Assembly (NCBI RefSeq): GCF_963576545.1
Contig: NC_083648.1
Location: forward strand, 9,721,739 to 9,785,738
Source of the DNA: Limanda limanda
Lineage: Eukaryota > Chordata > Actinopteri > Pleuronectiformes > Pleuronectidae
Length of the DNA: 64,000 nt
Reading direction: 5' to 3'
The translations under genes were made by a program, and so were the position numbers. The notes beneath the pieces were generated by a model. It was not told the DNA's origin and did not search any database. It saw only the letters and a program-made list of their open reading frames with translations. Each line of letters begins with the position of its first letter. Position 1 is the stretch's first letter. Of this stretch, positions 14,019 through 25,640 are shown piece by piece.

Positions 14019-14791
14019 GAGTTTTGTTTAGAACCTCTTCTGCTGCCACCGCGTGAAAAGGGAAAACCATGCAGGTTTAACTTAAAAAATCAGTGCAGGA
14101 TCAATTCATTTGAATTTTAGTCATATTTCAAAAAAATTGCAGAGTCATTTATATTTCCCCGTTTGTTCGGTTGACTAAAGGTGCTCCAACCACAGCGCGC
14201 TGGAAGGAGCAACGCATACCTCTTTCTGTCCTGAATCATATCCTACCACCGGCATCCATCTCTCAACAGACAAGCGACTCCTCCGCACAGCGCAATAAGA
14301 AGCTGAACCCAGCTCCTCATAGCTGGAAGGTTAAACCTAGTTTGTCATCAGATTCCAGTGGGAGGGAGGAATGGAGACGTTGTGCAAAGAGCAAGCAGGC
14401 CCGTTCACAGGCAACATCTGACTCCTACTGACACCTCTTCTAGGAAACCACGTCAGAAATCCCCTTTGAAACCAGAGGCCTCATGTATCTTGCTACACCT
14501 ACTCCTCTTCTTGTTGCTTGGAATAAACACTTGGTGCGGCTAGTGAAGAGCATCTGTCTTCACCCATAATTTATGTGGAAAGAATTAAGCTGTTGCTGGT
14601 TTAAGGTGAGCAATTGATCGAAACACCAATTTCAAAGGTAATTGGACGTAGTCACTTTCTTGTCAGTGAGATGAGACGATTGATGCCATTGTCGATATAT
14701 CAGTCGAATGAAGGGGCCAGAAGCTAGTTAGCTTAACTTAACATATGATCTGAATCTGCATAAACCGACATAGCATTATGGGATATGATAT
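14019..14791. other. Intergenic, no gene seen
   Basis: No gene is evident. A short GCTAGTTAGCTTAACTTAAC remnant at 14726-14745 resembles the teleost repeat listed at 6262. Confidence 0.45.
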
Positions 14792-16679
14792 GGGCTATTC
14801 TACCGAATTGGTGCAAAGTATGGTCCCCCAACAAGAACAAAACAATTAAAGTATTCAGACATAGATATTTACTAAGAATGTGTTATGGTCTATTTAAACC
14901 CAAGACATTAAATGAGAAAGGGATAAGCTAAATATATACAAAATCATCATTTATAGGGTACTTTCTATTGGGAAGTAGCTGTCCCCCACCCTGACATCTA
15001 AATTTCAATATCTGTAAATAACCCTTTTTAAATTTTTTAGATTATTTCAAAGATCTTTATGATTAAGTTTAAACAGAACTTGGAAGATTTAGATTTATGG
15101 TGGGTTTAATTTTTAAATTAAAAAACTATACTCAAAAAATCATGTCCCCAGTTTTCATGTCACTACCGAAACAAAAGAGTTTTAGTCCATTGGCTGAGCC
15201 TGGTTTTTAGCCACACCCCTGCATTTTTGACCAGGCAGTGACACTGCATCCCTGTCCCTCATGGCTGAATGGTAAGCAGCTAAATCCCATAGTTTTGATG
15301 TAAATGTGTTCCAAAGTCTGAAAATCAGCGTGTAACCTTAAGAATTGTCACTACCGAAACACATATTATCTTCAATTAAGTAAACTTTTTGGGGGTTTTA
15401 TGCAAAGTATTATTTTTGTATGTGTGTACACCTCTTCAAAGATGTGTATACTAGCCATGTGCTTGCTAGCATTCTTTAGTTATGCTCAAAGTTAGCTATA
15501 ATTGTCACTACCGAAACAGTCACTACCGAAACATACCGTCACTACCGAAACATAAAGTTCCAACTTCAGGCCTAGTTTAACTGCACATTATTCAACAGTC
15601 TGAAGCCGATCTCACTGCTGCAATTTGCCAACTCATGAGATGCTAGTTCTGCACAAATACTTTAATGCTGCAAACTGCTCACAGGACCATTTTGACATAT
15701 CCATTATACAATTTTTCCAATTCTATGATCAAAATTCACGCACAACATTGGGCGAAACCACCAGAAAACGTCACACAGAGGCATATCCAGATCACACCAA
15801 GAGTGTTCACTGCAGTATGTGAAAAGTTAAAATTTGTGAATGGATTTGTGATGGTGTCTGACACTGAACCCCCTTAAACATACAGTACAACATAATATCA
15901 GTTATTTGTCAATGTTTTCTTCTATTTTAATGAACCCACTTGGGTAATGTTTGTACTTTAAATGGTTCTGGACGAACAATATTTCCTCAAGAATCAAATA
16001 ATTCTATTGACCACAAAACATTTGTATTTTTAATATTCCCAACCTATAGCATGTTATGAGTTAAGATTAAGCAATAGGGTTGAGGAAATATGATACAAAA
16101 TTGCAAACAAAATACTGTGGTCACTACAAAAACAGTGCAATCACTACCGAAACACTGGATGTTTTGTAAAAAATTAAGTATATTGAGTTATCAACTAAAA
16201 TGTCATGATACTGATTGGTTTAATGTATGTTCAATTTCATCAATCATCAACTCTGGAATCAATATGATCAGAATTATGCATTTTACAAAGAGATATTGCA
16301 TTTAGATTTTGATGAATTGTATAAATTGAACTTTAAAATTTGGTAAAAATTTAATTTTTATTGATTAAATTGTGAAAAACTTCAAGAAATATTTTTAAAA
16401 ATATTCTTCAGAGAAAGGAAGGAAACACAATTTTAACAGGTTAATAATAATACTTTTTTTTTATAGTTTATTACTATGTTTCGGTAGTGACAATTTTTGG
16501 GAGAGGAAAAACATTCCAACACAGTCTGTAAATACAACATAAAAATTGACGGTTCTTTTACTAGATATGTGTACTTTAGATATGGTACAATATATATACG
16601 GAAAAAGTTTTGGGAATAAAACATACAAAATTTCAAAATATTTCCAACCTGACTTTGCACCAATTCGGTAGAATGGCCC
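14792..16679. mobile_element. 1.9-kb TIR DNA transposon with clustered internal motif
   Basis: Both ends carry a 28-base terminal inverted repeat with one mismatch: the left end begins GGGCTATTCTACCGAATTGG and continues TGCAAAGT, and the right end in reverse complement begins GGGCCATTCTACCGAATTGG. Flanking bases ATAT on both sides could be a four-base target duplication, although the site is itself palindromic. Inside lie six exact direct copies or near-copies of GTCACTACCGAAAC plus one inverted and one degenerate copy; they share the core CTACCGAA with the TIR. Short open frames at 15625-15877 resemble no transposase I know, so the element is probably non-autonomous. Confidence 0.82.
15159..15552 (+). 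repeat. Clustered 14-bp motif GTCACTACCGAAAC within the transposon
   Basis: Exact copies lie at 15159-15172, 15347-15360, 15504-15517, 15519-15532 and 15539-15552. Further copies outside this span are at 16140-16153 (first base differs), a degenerate one near 16120-16133, and one inverted copy at 16478-16491. Spacing is irregular, so this is not a tandem repeat. Subterminal motif clusters of this kind serve as transposase-binding sites in some DNA transposons; that role is inferred here. Confidence 0.85.
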
Positions 16680-16797
16680 ATATACTACTGAAAGAGGCTT
16701 TGAAGTGCAGATACGCAGAATGTTACCGCGTTTCTCTAGTTTTCAAGCAAAGCTCTCCTCAACTTAGCATCATATTCAATTGAGCATGCACTGTATA

Positions 16798-17300
16798 CAA
16801 AGATGGACGACGTGTCGGCTCCCAAAAGTGAAGCCTAAACATTTTGATCACCCCCTGGTGGCTGGCGGGAGTATCATAAACTCTGCCTCCATCCATGTTA
16901 GCAGATGGGACTTGGGTCAAACTAAAAAGTAAAAGTACACGTTAAATATGTTTTTCCTGGAGATGGTTACTGTTATTTTTTGTAATGTTTATCAAAGTAA
17001 CTTTAAGTAAGTTTGGTTAATTATTTGATGCTATGAAAAACAAGGTGAAAGAACACGATTGACAGCCGAGACGGACTCTTGATTGGTGGAGTGAGTGTAT
17101 AGACAGGACGTCGATAATGTGGCTCCATCACTGTTCTGTGCAGATTGCGACTCCTTATGACATCACCAGTGCAAGATAGCAGCACACATATCTTATTTAT
17201 TGTGGCTTCATTTTGGTACAGTGACAGTCTATGTATATGGAATGAACAGATAGTGAAAGTGGTATTAATCTCCTCATGTAACTCCGGGACAGAAAGGGAA
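16798..17300 (+). repeat. Interspersed repeat of the 'CCCCCTGGTGGCTGGC' family, copy 2
   Basis: This copy starts at about ACAAAGATGGACGACGTG and includes CCCCCTGGTGGCTGGCG, CTCTGCCTCCATCCATGTT, GGGACTTGGGTCAAAC and later CAGTGACAGTCTATGTAT. It is the plus-strand counterpart of the copy at 9541-9960. The reverse complement of 16851-16861 is CCACCAGGGGG, a CTCF-like core. Confidence 0.65.
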
Positions 17301-20300
17301 TAACTGTGTTTCCCTAAATGTTAAAAAACATGGTTCCTGACTTCATGTGGTTTGTTTCTAGCAGAGATAACAGACAAAAGAAACACATATTAACCTCACT
17401 TACTTACAAACAACTGTATTTAAAAAAAAAGGTGTGATTTCCAGGAAGTAAAACGAATTAAATTAGATCAGAACAAGTGGTCTAAATTCCCTTCTGCTTT
17501 GTGCCCTTATTTCTCAGCAGGGCTTGAAGCTTTTACACCAACTTGAAGAAACAGCCTCCCAGTTTTCTGAATGTCCGGCTGCATGTTTTAATGATTCAAA
17601 CTGAACCGCCTCCCACCAACTGGTAACATCCAACAGGCCAGCGGGTGTAAAGTTCACCAACGATTGATTCATAAACCCGTGTTTACATTTGTAAAGATTC
17701 ATTGTTGTTGCTGTGAGGCGGAGCAGGGAAAGCTGTTCCCGGCCCCTCCCTCCGGTGCAGTAACTTTAATAAGTCGCACAAGTCGTGATGAACAGAGAGA
17801 TGCTATTGGTCAAGAGTGTCAAGAATTTATAACTCTGTGATCACAGGAGACAGTCACCGTCTCAAAAGACAGAAATAATGTGTAGTGTTGTCCCACGCAG
17901 TCACAGAAATCTCCAAAGGGATTTGCAATACACACGAGTGTAAAAGGGAAATTCCCGAAAAATGCAGCAACTTTTTATTTTATCCATTTATGTTTTAACT
18001 CACTTCCTCCTGCTGCATTGCAACACATGAAAGAAGCAGTGAAAGGGTCAATATTGTCTTAACATGATTCTCCCTAGAATTATAATGTTCACTGCCAGTG
18101 TCGAACTATACTTCTTATTTTTGTTATTGATCCCGTATCCTGTCAAGGTCGTAGGCAAACTTCACTGAGGAGCTGAGCACCAATCAATTCCATCGCTTTT
18201 GAGAGAGCTTGTGATGTGGCAAAGTTCCGTCTGGACCACTCCACAATGTTAAGGGGTGGGCGTCTCGGGGGGGTCTGGGTAGAGGTAGCGCCTTCAGTCT
18301 TCGGTCTCTCAAGTGGTTGGCTACAGAGGTCCTCACCATTTAGCTAAATAGCATCACGTGCCAAATTAACATTGTGCTAGTCAACAACAAGAATCTCCCT
18401 GAGAAGATCAACGGCCTTCACTTGTTTTCAATTGCTTGTGTGGTTTAGTTTTTTATTTTGTATCACGGAGAGAGCACTGTGAACCTTCTTTCATCCGACA
18501 TTCTGCGAGGTTCAACATTCCCCGTGCATCCACTGTGTGCTGCAGATATCTTCCCGTGAGACGTCTACTGTTCGTCGGGTTTGTTTTCTGCTGTCACAAA
18601 AATGAATGGTGCTTTTTATGAGAATATGCAATGCCATAACTCACGCGCTTCAGTTTCAATTAGCATGTGAATGACCATGTTCTTTAGGGGGGTGTCTCGT
18701 TTCCACTAATTCACGGCGCTCATTGGTCCGGGGGAATATGTTTTCTCTTCTGCAAAAGTTTGTCTTTCAGCAGAACCGAGTCTTTGCAGCAAAACAAAGA
18801 GATTGAATGAATATTACAGAAATGTTGGGTCACTTCCCAGATTAGAAGATCAATGATGTTGAAGTTATTTTTCCCCCCAAAGCTCTGCTGAGACTGGGAG
18901 AGGAACATGAGTGTGACAGATATTTACTGTGGTTAAGGTTGAGCTTTGCTTTGTTGCACTGAAACACGGTTTCATTTGATTTGGATGAAAGAATCCTTTT
19001 AAAGGCCGACGACCTTAAGAACATATAAAACTGTAAGGCAGTTCAACTGGGTGGCTGCAGCACAAACCTGACCTATGGAAGCATATTGCATCCACTTGAG
19101 AAATAATAAATCTACTCTATTTTTCTGAATTAAGGACTGAATTATCTTGTAAATTCAGTCAAAAAAGATTCTACTTAATAATTGTATAACATGAAAAATG
19201 CACATGTTTTCACAAAATATATTTTATGAAATTTTTATACACTCGGACTCGGACTCTTAGAATAACCATAATTCATAGAAGAAAAATAATTGTAATTGTT
19301 CCTTTAAAGTCATCAGACACAGACAAGACAGAGAAACAAACAAACTAACTAACAAACAAACAAAGAACTGTTTTCCTTCAGAAACTAATAGGTGAAGTTA
19401 AGCTGGAAGTTGAAGGAATGTGACTGTTGAGAGACAGTTAGTAGAGACAGTAGATGTCTAACTTCACCAGTTTAACAACCAGTTTCAGTAGAAATAAAAC
19501 ACCGCCATCCTCCAATAAACTGAAGGAAGCTCTGGTGAAAACGTCCTTATCTGAGCCGCCGGGCCTCACCTGCAAAAGATACAAATACTACACTTCTATT
19601 AAAAAACCTCCAGGGCCTCATATATTGATTTTACCACACCTGAAAGTTCCCATCATCCCAGCTTTAGCTAGCAAACGTTCCTATAAGACAATATTTGTAT
19701 AATGGTTTTCTACTCTTGCAGCTGTTATGATGCCAACAGTGATGAAGAACAATCTGTTACAGTCTATAGGTTGTGTGTATTCTTAATTGTGTCTCTGCAG
19801 AGCCTCCATTTTTCCTCCACTTTATATGTAACTGGAAGCGATTCCAGGTCAAAAGTGAAACCAGGGAGAGAACAAAGTGATAACACCCGGTGCTGGCAGG
19901 CTGCCGCCTTTCAGTCACAACTCAATACGAAGTAGAAAGAGAGTCGACTGACAACGACATCCGCTGACCAAACGTGGAGCAGGTAAAATATTGTTCTCTG
20001 CTGTTTACCTCGCACACTCGCTGCCTTTTAATCCCTAATCCCTCCTTCAGCCCTCAGACAACACAGGCCAGCGGAGCCATTGTATGGAATTCCTGGCTGC
20101 TCTCTCAAGGTGTGTGATTAACCCCTACTGTACAGGAGAGCAAACAGCAGATCAAAGGGCCCGCACACAGGGTGTCTGCAGGTAACGGGGTCGGCGGGAG
20201 GTGAGGGGTCGCTCACAGGCGACCGGAGCAGCCGTGAAGAAGAAAGATGGTTTGGAGTTTTTACTCATTCTTATGCAACCTCTTTCGCCTCAACTGAAAT

Positions 20301-21914
20301 TCAACCGCTGCCCTTTAAAACCAAATAGTCCCAATGTGCCCGATGACGAATGACCCAGCGCAAACTGCCGCGTCTCATTATCCGATGAAGTGGATAAAAC
20401 GTATTCATCACAGGTTTGGCTGCGAGTCGGAGACGCTGTTCCTGGAACGTGTTTGTCTAACGGGCAAGAAAAAAAGAAAGTCTCCACTTTATAGTCACTT
20501 GTACACATTGTACGGAAAGCCTGTAAACTGCATTTATGTCCGTTTGAGTTGCCTGTGATGTCAACAAATACAACAATACACAGACTAATGAAACAAGCTT
20601 TTGCTTCCATAGCTCTCCTGCACTTTTTCACCGCCATCAAGTTTTTACACTGAAAACTCTGAACAAATTGCAGTGAATTCTGGTGACTGGATGGGACATG
20701 AGCCAAGAAAGGAATCACCAAGTTTTGTGCACGGAATCTGACAAAGGAACCAATCCAGGAAATGTTTTTAAAATTTCGAGATAGGGAGTTTTTTTTTTCC
20801 TATCAAATTTTGATAATACATAGACGTCACTGAAAAACACACTCAGGGAACTGATATCTATGAGTGTGTGAAATTTGGTGCAGCTTGACTTGACTGAGGT
20901 GTGGGTTCTAGTGCCATTGTAGTTGGTTTCTCTTCAAATTGTTCTTTTTAAAATCTTTCTTTTAACTTTTCATGCCTCAGTTAAAATCTACATGTAAACA
21001 TAAATGACAACTTAATACAACTTGGGACTTTTTTACAGTGGCCATGAGAGTTCTGTGCTTCTGCAACTAAAGATAACAGACGAAAGAATGTAGGAAATAA
21101 AGCTGCAGAGGAATAAAACACAAGCACACTATGAGACAATGACCAAGAAATACACATAAACACCTCTCGGAGAAATTAAAGACGGGTAAACATGATTCCT
21201 ACTATATTTGTTTGTATTCATTCAGGTAGTATTAAGAGGTTGGTTTCCAAATCAAGTTAAAAGCACAAAGCTCAGGCCAATCAAACTTCTGTCGAAATAG
21301 AAATAAATGATCAACTGTAAAACTCTTTTAAACCGTCAGTTTTAAAAAACTCCCTGGTTCAACAATTGCCTACAACACAAATATCGGCCAGATTATCTAA
21401 CGGTTAAAGTTAAAATGGTTAAACCGTCTGGGGTTCTTTGGAACTGATCTTTTGATTGCATTTGTTTCTTGCACCTTAACTCTGTTAAATTTTAACTTAA
21501 CCGGAGTGATGTCACTGTGTTTCAAGACACGGCGCAATTTTGTTATAAAAGATAAGAATGACAAAATTAGAGAAAGAGGGAAAGTTAAGATTGTGAATTA
21601 CTGAAAAACATACTACTACACTATTGTATTCATTTAGTGAATAATTTATAGATAAATATTGTTATGGCTTAATTTTCTCACAAAATATTATTACAATGTT
21701 TTGATGGAAGGTTTTACATCGTTAAATTCACTTTAACGAAGTTTAAGGTTCCACTGTAAATAGAAAATTTTCTATCTATTCCCGTCAGGCAGATGCAGAC
21801 TCTGGTATTTTTTAATTTCATATTTGGGAGATAGTTCACTGTAGGTGTTGGCACCAATGTGCAGAGAAGTGAGGAGGTGATGTTACTCTCTATAAACAGC
21901 CGGATTCAGCACAA
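17301..21914. other. Intergenic, no gene seen
   Basis: No exon can be supported. Most of the stretch is AT-rich drift. The segment 19980-20200 stands out by its balanced composition and an optimal TCF/LEF-type site, AGATCAAAGGG (20151-20161), beside GTGTGATTAACCCC. It is a candidate regulatory element only. Confidence 0.45.

Positions 21915-21970
<56 letters not shown>
21915..21970. repeat. (CA)n microsatellite
   Basis: A CA run of about 27 units, interrupted by single A insertions. Confidence 0.95.
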
Positions 21971-21974
<4 letters not shown>

Positions 21975-22129
21975 ACCTCTTCCCACCATCGCAGAGTCCG
22001 ACACAAGACCACACAAACTGTATTTACACCTTGCATCTCTCTGCATAAACACTGCCGCTATTAATTGACTTCACGCTGTTTGTGTACGACTCTGTGTTGC
22101 TAGTATGAGAACAAAGAGATTTCAGATCT

Positions 22130-22151
22130 TCCTCCTCCTCCTCCTCCTCCT
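22130..22151. repeat. (CTC)n trinucleotide repeat
   Basis: About seven CTC units in a gene-free stretch. Confidence 0.85.
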
Positions 22152-22507
22152 TGAGTGATTCAGAACAGGGCTCAGACGCGCCGGCCCTGCGACTCTATCT
22201 GACTGGGATATTATCAGAGTGGCTGTCAGACCAGGGTCCAGAGCAGCTTGGGAGGAATGCAGCTTACAACTGTGGGCCAGCAACAGACCCCGCACTGCAA
22301 CTGCAGACCCTCAACACCCCGCCCCGCCCCCTCCCACCCCCCCACTCCTTAACCACCTCAGGCCAATCAGTCAACAGGACCCCAGGGGCCATTTTCAAAA
22401 ACAATCACTCTCTCTAAGTAGTCAAGAGGTGCCAGGGCTAATTATAAACAAACTATTGATGTTCTAGCAAAGGATTGTGCTCGACTTTGCCAGAGCAGTA
22501 AATGTTT

Positions 22508-22542
22508 GTGTGTGCGTGCATGTGTGTGAGTGTGTGTGTGTG

Positions 22543-22573
<31 letters not shown>

Positions 22574-22574
22574 A
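22508..22574. repeat. (TG)n microsatellite, interrupted
   Basis: A TG run with GC, GA and CA interruptions. Frames over it are repeat artefacts. Confidence 0.95.
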
Positions 22575-22879
22575 AGGGTCACAGGAAGGTTCTGCTTGAC
22601 AGAGCATTCAATTGGCCGTGTAACAGACCTCACCCGAAGTGAGCGCTGTGTGGAGACACCTACGGCCTCCTCAGGACAAGTGCTTCAGGCTTCACCCGAA
22701 CAAACAGCAAGAAATTGTTAGTAGGAGAAAATAATTATCAAGTTCTGATCCTAATGCGTTGAAGCCAGTTTTAAGTAAAGTGAGAGTTCCGATTTTGAAG
22801 TTTGTTTAGGAGTGAGTTCAAGATTGTGTCATATTCATAAAGACATGAAGAAGGACAAACTTTTTAAGGAGCATAGGAC

Positions 22880-23250
22880 GACTATCCCTGAATATACAAA
22901 TTTCCCAAATCTCCTCCAACTTATATATAACACTAGAATGTTTCTGCAGGACCGAACAGTACCCTGATGAAACCACTTTTAAATCCACTAGATCCAGATT
23001 GTGATTTGGATCTGCATCAATCACACAAACCAGACATATCTACCTCATGGTGGCACTAGACGTCGGGTCAGGACATCGACAAAGTCATTAGGCCTCATCC
23101 TCAGGAGACAATGAATCCCTGAACATGATGTCTCGGCAATCTATCCGATAGTTTTTAAGAGAAACTCGTCCGGATGGAAGTGAATTGACCGACCAACTGA
23201 CCGATCACCGAGCTGACTGTGCCATCCCTAGAGCCCATGCCCCTAAATAT
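22880..23250. repeat. Degenerate teleost interspersed repeat
   Basis: Blocks such as CCTGATGAAACCAC, TGTGATTTGGATCTGC, ATCCGATAGTTTTTAAGAGA, TGACCGACCAACTGACCGA and GTGCCATCCCTAGAGCCCAT follow the order of a widespread fish retroelement-type repeat that I recognise by eye. No coding frame survives. Confidence 0.5.
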
Positions 23251-24839
23251 ATATAACACATAAATACACAAAGCAAAAAGCTCCGTCTGGGGTCATTAAC
23301 CTCACAGTGGCACTGAGTGAATCTGGTTTCACCCCTGAGTGCCGCGGCTGCAGCCGGCCCCACTTTAAAACAATGTATTTGGGTCTAAATCATGCGATAA
23401 GGCCGCTGCTGCTGCTCTGCGCCGTGTGACGAAGACAGAGAGCAGAGTGACAGACGCTCCGCAGAGCCAGAATGTTCCATCCTCCTCCGGTTAAAACAAC
23501 AGCCTTTCCAAGAGGAGCTATCGCACTATGACACATGGTCTGATCCAGCAGAGCCGTATTTATTTTGGTATGGGCTACATTTCTTTCCTTTAAGTAATGA
23601 ATTAAGAAAACACAGGGCCCTGGCGCTGGGATGTGGAGATGTGTGGGAGAGTGCTGCGTGCACCGTCTCACTGCAAACGGGAAAGGAATGGAGTCGGGGA
23701 AAGGGAGGGTGGGGGTTTGTGCGAGGTATCCAAGGATAGGAGCGTTCCCTCATCCTTTCATGCTCTCATCCTTTCTTTTTTTTTTTCCCTCTTTTCTTTT
23801 TTTGACCCTACAACCTTTTTTCCTCTCTGCTGAAGTCATGTTTTCAGTCCTCTGTCCCAGAGAGACGGCCAAACTTGGGAGCACTTGGATGAAGCGGGAG
23901 ACGGGGAGTAGAGGAGTTCGAGGGAGTAAAAGAGGGAGAGGGGGGGGGGTCTTGAGAGAAGTCTGAAACACTTCATGGCAGAGAGGAGACAGAAACGCTG
24001 CGTCTACACTGCGTTTTTTTAATATATGAGTCTTCCCGGGCTTTGTAACGTAGGTTTGAAAGGACGTCGGACATCAGTGAGGTCCGGTAACGAGACAGCC
24101 GGAGAGGTTTGGGAACAGCTCCCTCTTCCTGCACGCTCTCCAACAGAACACCTTCTGCAGAGGGGTTAAACAAATGTTAGTGATGTGATAACCAGCCTGT
24201 TTATTGAGGGGCCTCCAGAGGGACGGCGAGCTGGCCTGCCCGGGTTTCCACTTATACGGCGAGTCCACCAAAAGTCCGCTTTGCATCAGTCCTCGGACAT
24301 GTCTGAATTCGGAAGGAAATCATTTGACGTTTGACAGGTTTTACTTGTACGGCAATGCATAGATGCTAATGCAGGAAATGAAAGCCAACGATGTTCAGTG
24401 CGGGTTTCAGAGCTTTGGCTCTTTACAGCTGTGACGGGTCCCGATGTGCAGACATGTACATTATGACAGCTGATGTAAAATGACTGTAGCTCAACCCTGG
24501 ATTGAGTCTTTATTCAAGGCCAAGATTCTCTCGGTGCTGCCAAATAAGTCAGAAGTCACGAGCGTGTTTCCCTTTTGTTTAAACTAACACATTACAACAA
24601 GTGTGTTTGCATTCTCCTCAGGCTGCGATGAATGACAGGAGTTCAGCCACTTGAGGAACAATGTGAAACCAACACGTTTTAGCTGCGATATGAATTCCAC
24701 GTTGTATTTAATTACAATTGCAAATGTGCAGGTTTTAGAGCACATACATGGACTCTCCTCTGTGGAAGTCAGGTGGTCCATGCTTTGCAGATGGGCGGGA
24801 GGCGGAGCTCACCTTGGACAGAGCTGATTTATACAGATA
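23251..24839. other. Intergenic, no gene seen
   Basis: I see no gene or named repeat. A purine-rich tract at 23880-23960 and a T-rich tract at 23771-23822 inflate open frames. Confidence 0.45.
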
Positions 24840-24960
24840 CTCACACCTATGGGCAGAGTGGTAAATCAACCCGACCTGTATGTCTTTGGACTGTGGGAGG
24901 AAGTTTGGGTAGCAGCAAAAAATACACACGAACACATGGGAGAACATGGAAAAACCACAA
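24840..24960 (+). repeat. Teleost interspersed repeat, second degraded copy
   Basis: The core CCTGTATGTCTTTGGACTGT and GGGAGGAAG, followed by ACACATGGGAGAACATGG, match the repeat at 2827-3125 in order and strand, with many changes. Confidence 0.65.
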
Positions 24961-25009
24961 AAAAACTTGAACAGTCACTTTAAGAAAAGGGCATATGGAG
25001 GTCAAATGG

Positions 25010-25212
25010 AAATGAACTCCTGGATCCGCCCCCTAATCGGATCCAACAGCTAAATGAAATGGGTTCTATATTTAAAACACCTCCTTCCAACCGGTTTCAT
25101 GATAACTCATCCAGTAGTTTTTGCATAATCCTGCTAACTAACTGACAGTCAAACAAACGCTGATAAAAGTAAAACCACCTTGGCAAAGGAAACCACCCGG
25201 CTCATTCAACTT
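25010..25212 (+). repeat. Teleost retroelement-type repeat, copy 1
   Basis: CTCCTGGATCCGCCCCCTAA, CCAGTAGTTTTTGCATAATC, CTGCTAACTAACTGACAG and CCACCTTGGCAAAGGA appear in the order of a common fish repeat ('gtccagtagtttttgcgtaatcctgctgac' type). A related copy lies at 60205-60360. Confidence 0.65.
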
Positions 25213-25519
25213 CACACATCCATGTAACCTGTGTTTAGACGGGTTGATTAAAAGCCACATAGTTATTTATTTATTGGACTTATTGTTTAAAAGCTGTTGC
25301 TCAGTCACACACCTCATACACATTATTATACAGGAATGTGTAATATTTACTGCATGTATACATAACGGACAGGTAAATGTGTCAGTATTACCACAATAAT
25401 AATAATAATAGTAATAGTTATAATCATAATAATTTTAATAATAATAATAGAAAGTATTTGAATCCTATATCAGGTCACATTCACACATACCTAGAGAACT
25501 TGTTATATATACACACACT

Positions 25520-25640
25520 GATTCTTTCAGTTATGTGTGAATTTTAATGAATTGACCGTTGATTCATTCATATGAAAAGCACTTTGTTAGGGAAGTACTA
25601 TATAAATAAAGCGTGTTACTTTTATTATTACTCACCATTA
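25520..25640 (+). repeat. LINE/SINE-type 3' tail
   Basis: AAAAGCACTTTGTTAGGGAA, then GTACTATATAAATAAAGCGT and a TTATTATTA run, is the typical end of fish L2-type LINE or SINE copies. No coding part is attached. ATAATA-type low complexity at 25398-25450 precedes it. Confidence 0.55.

Noticed and set aside
15159..15552. CRISPR-like array of 14-bp repeats
   Set aside because: Repeats are too short, spacing is irregular (0-180 bases), one copy is inverted, and the host is a eukaryotic transposon.
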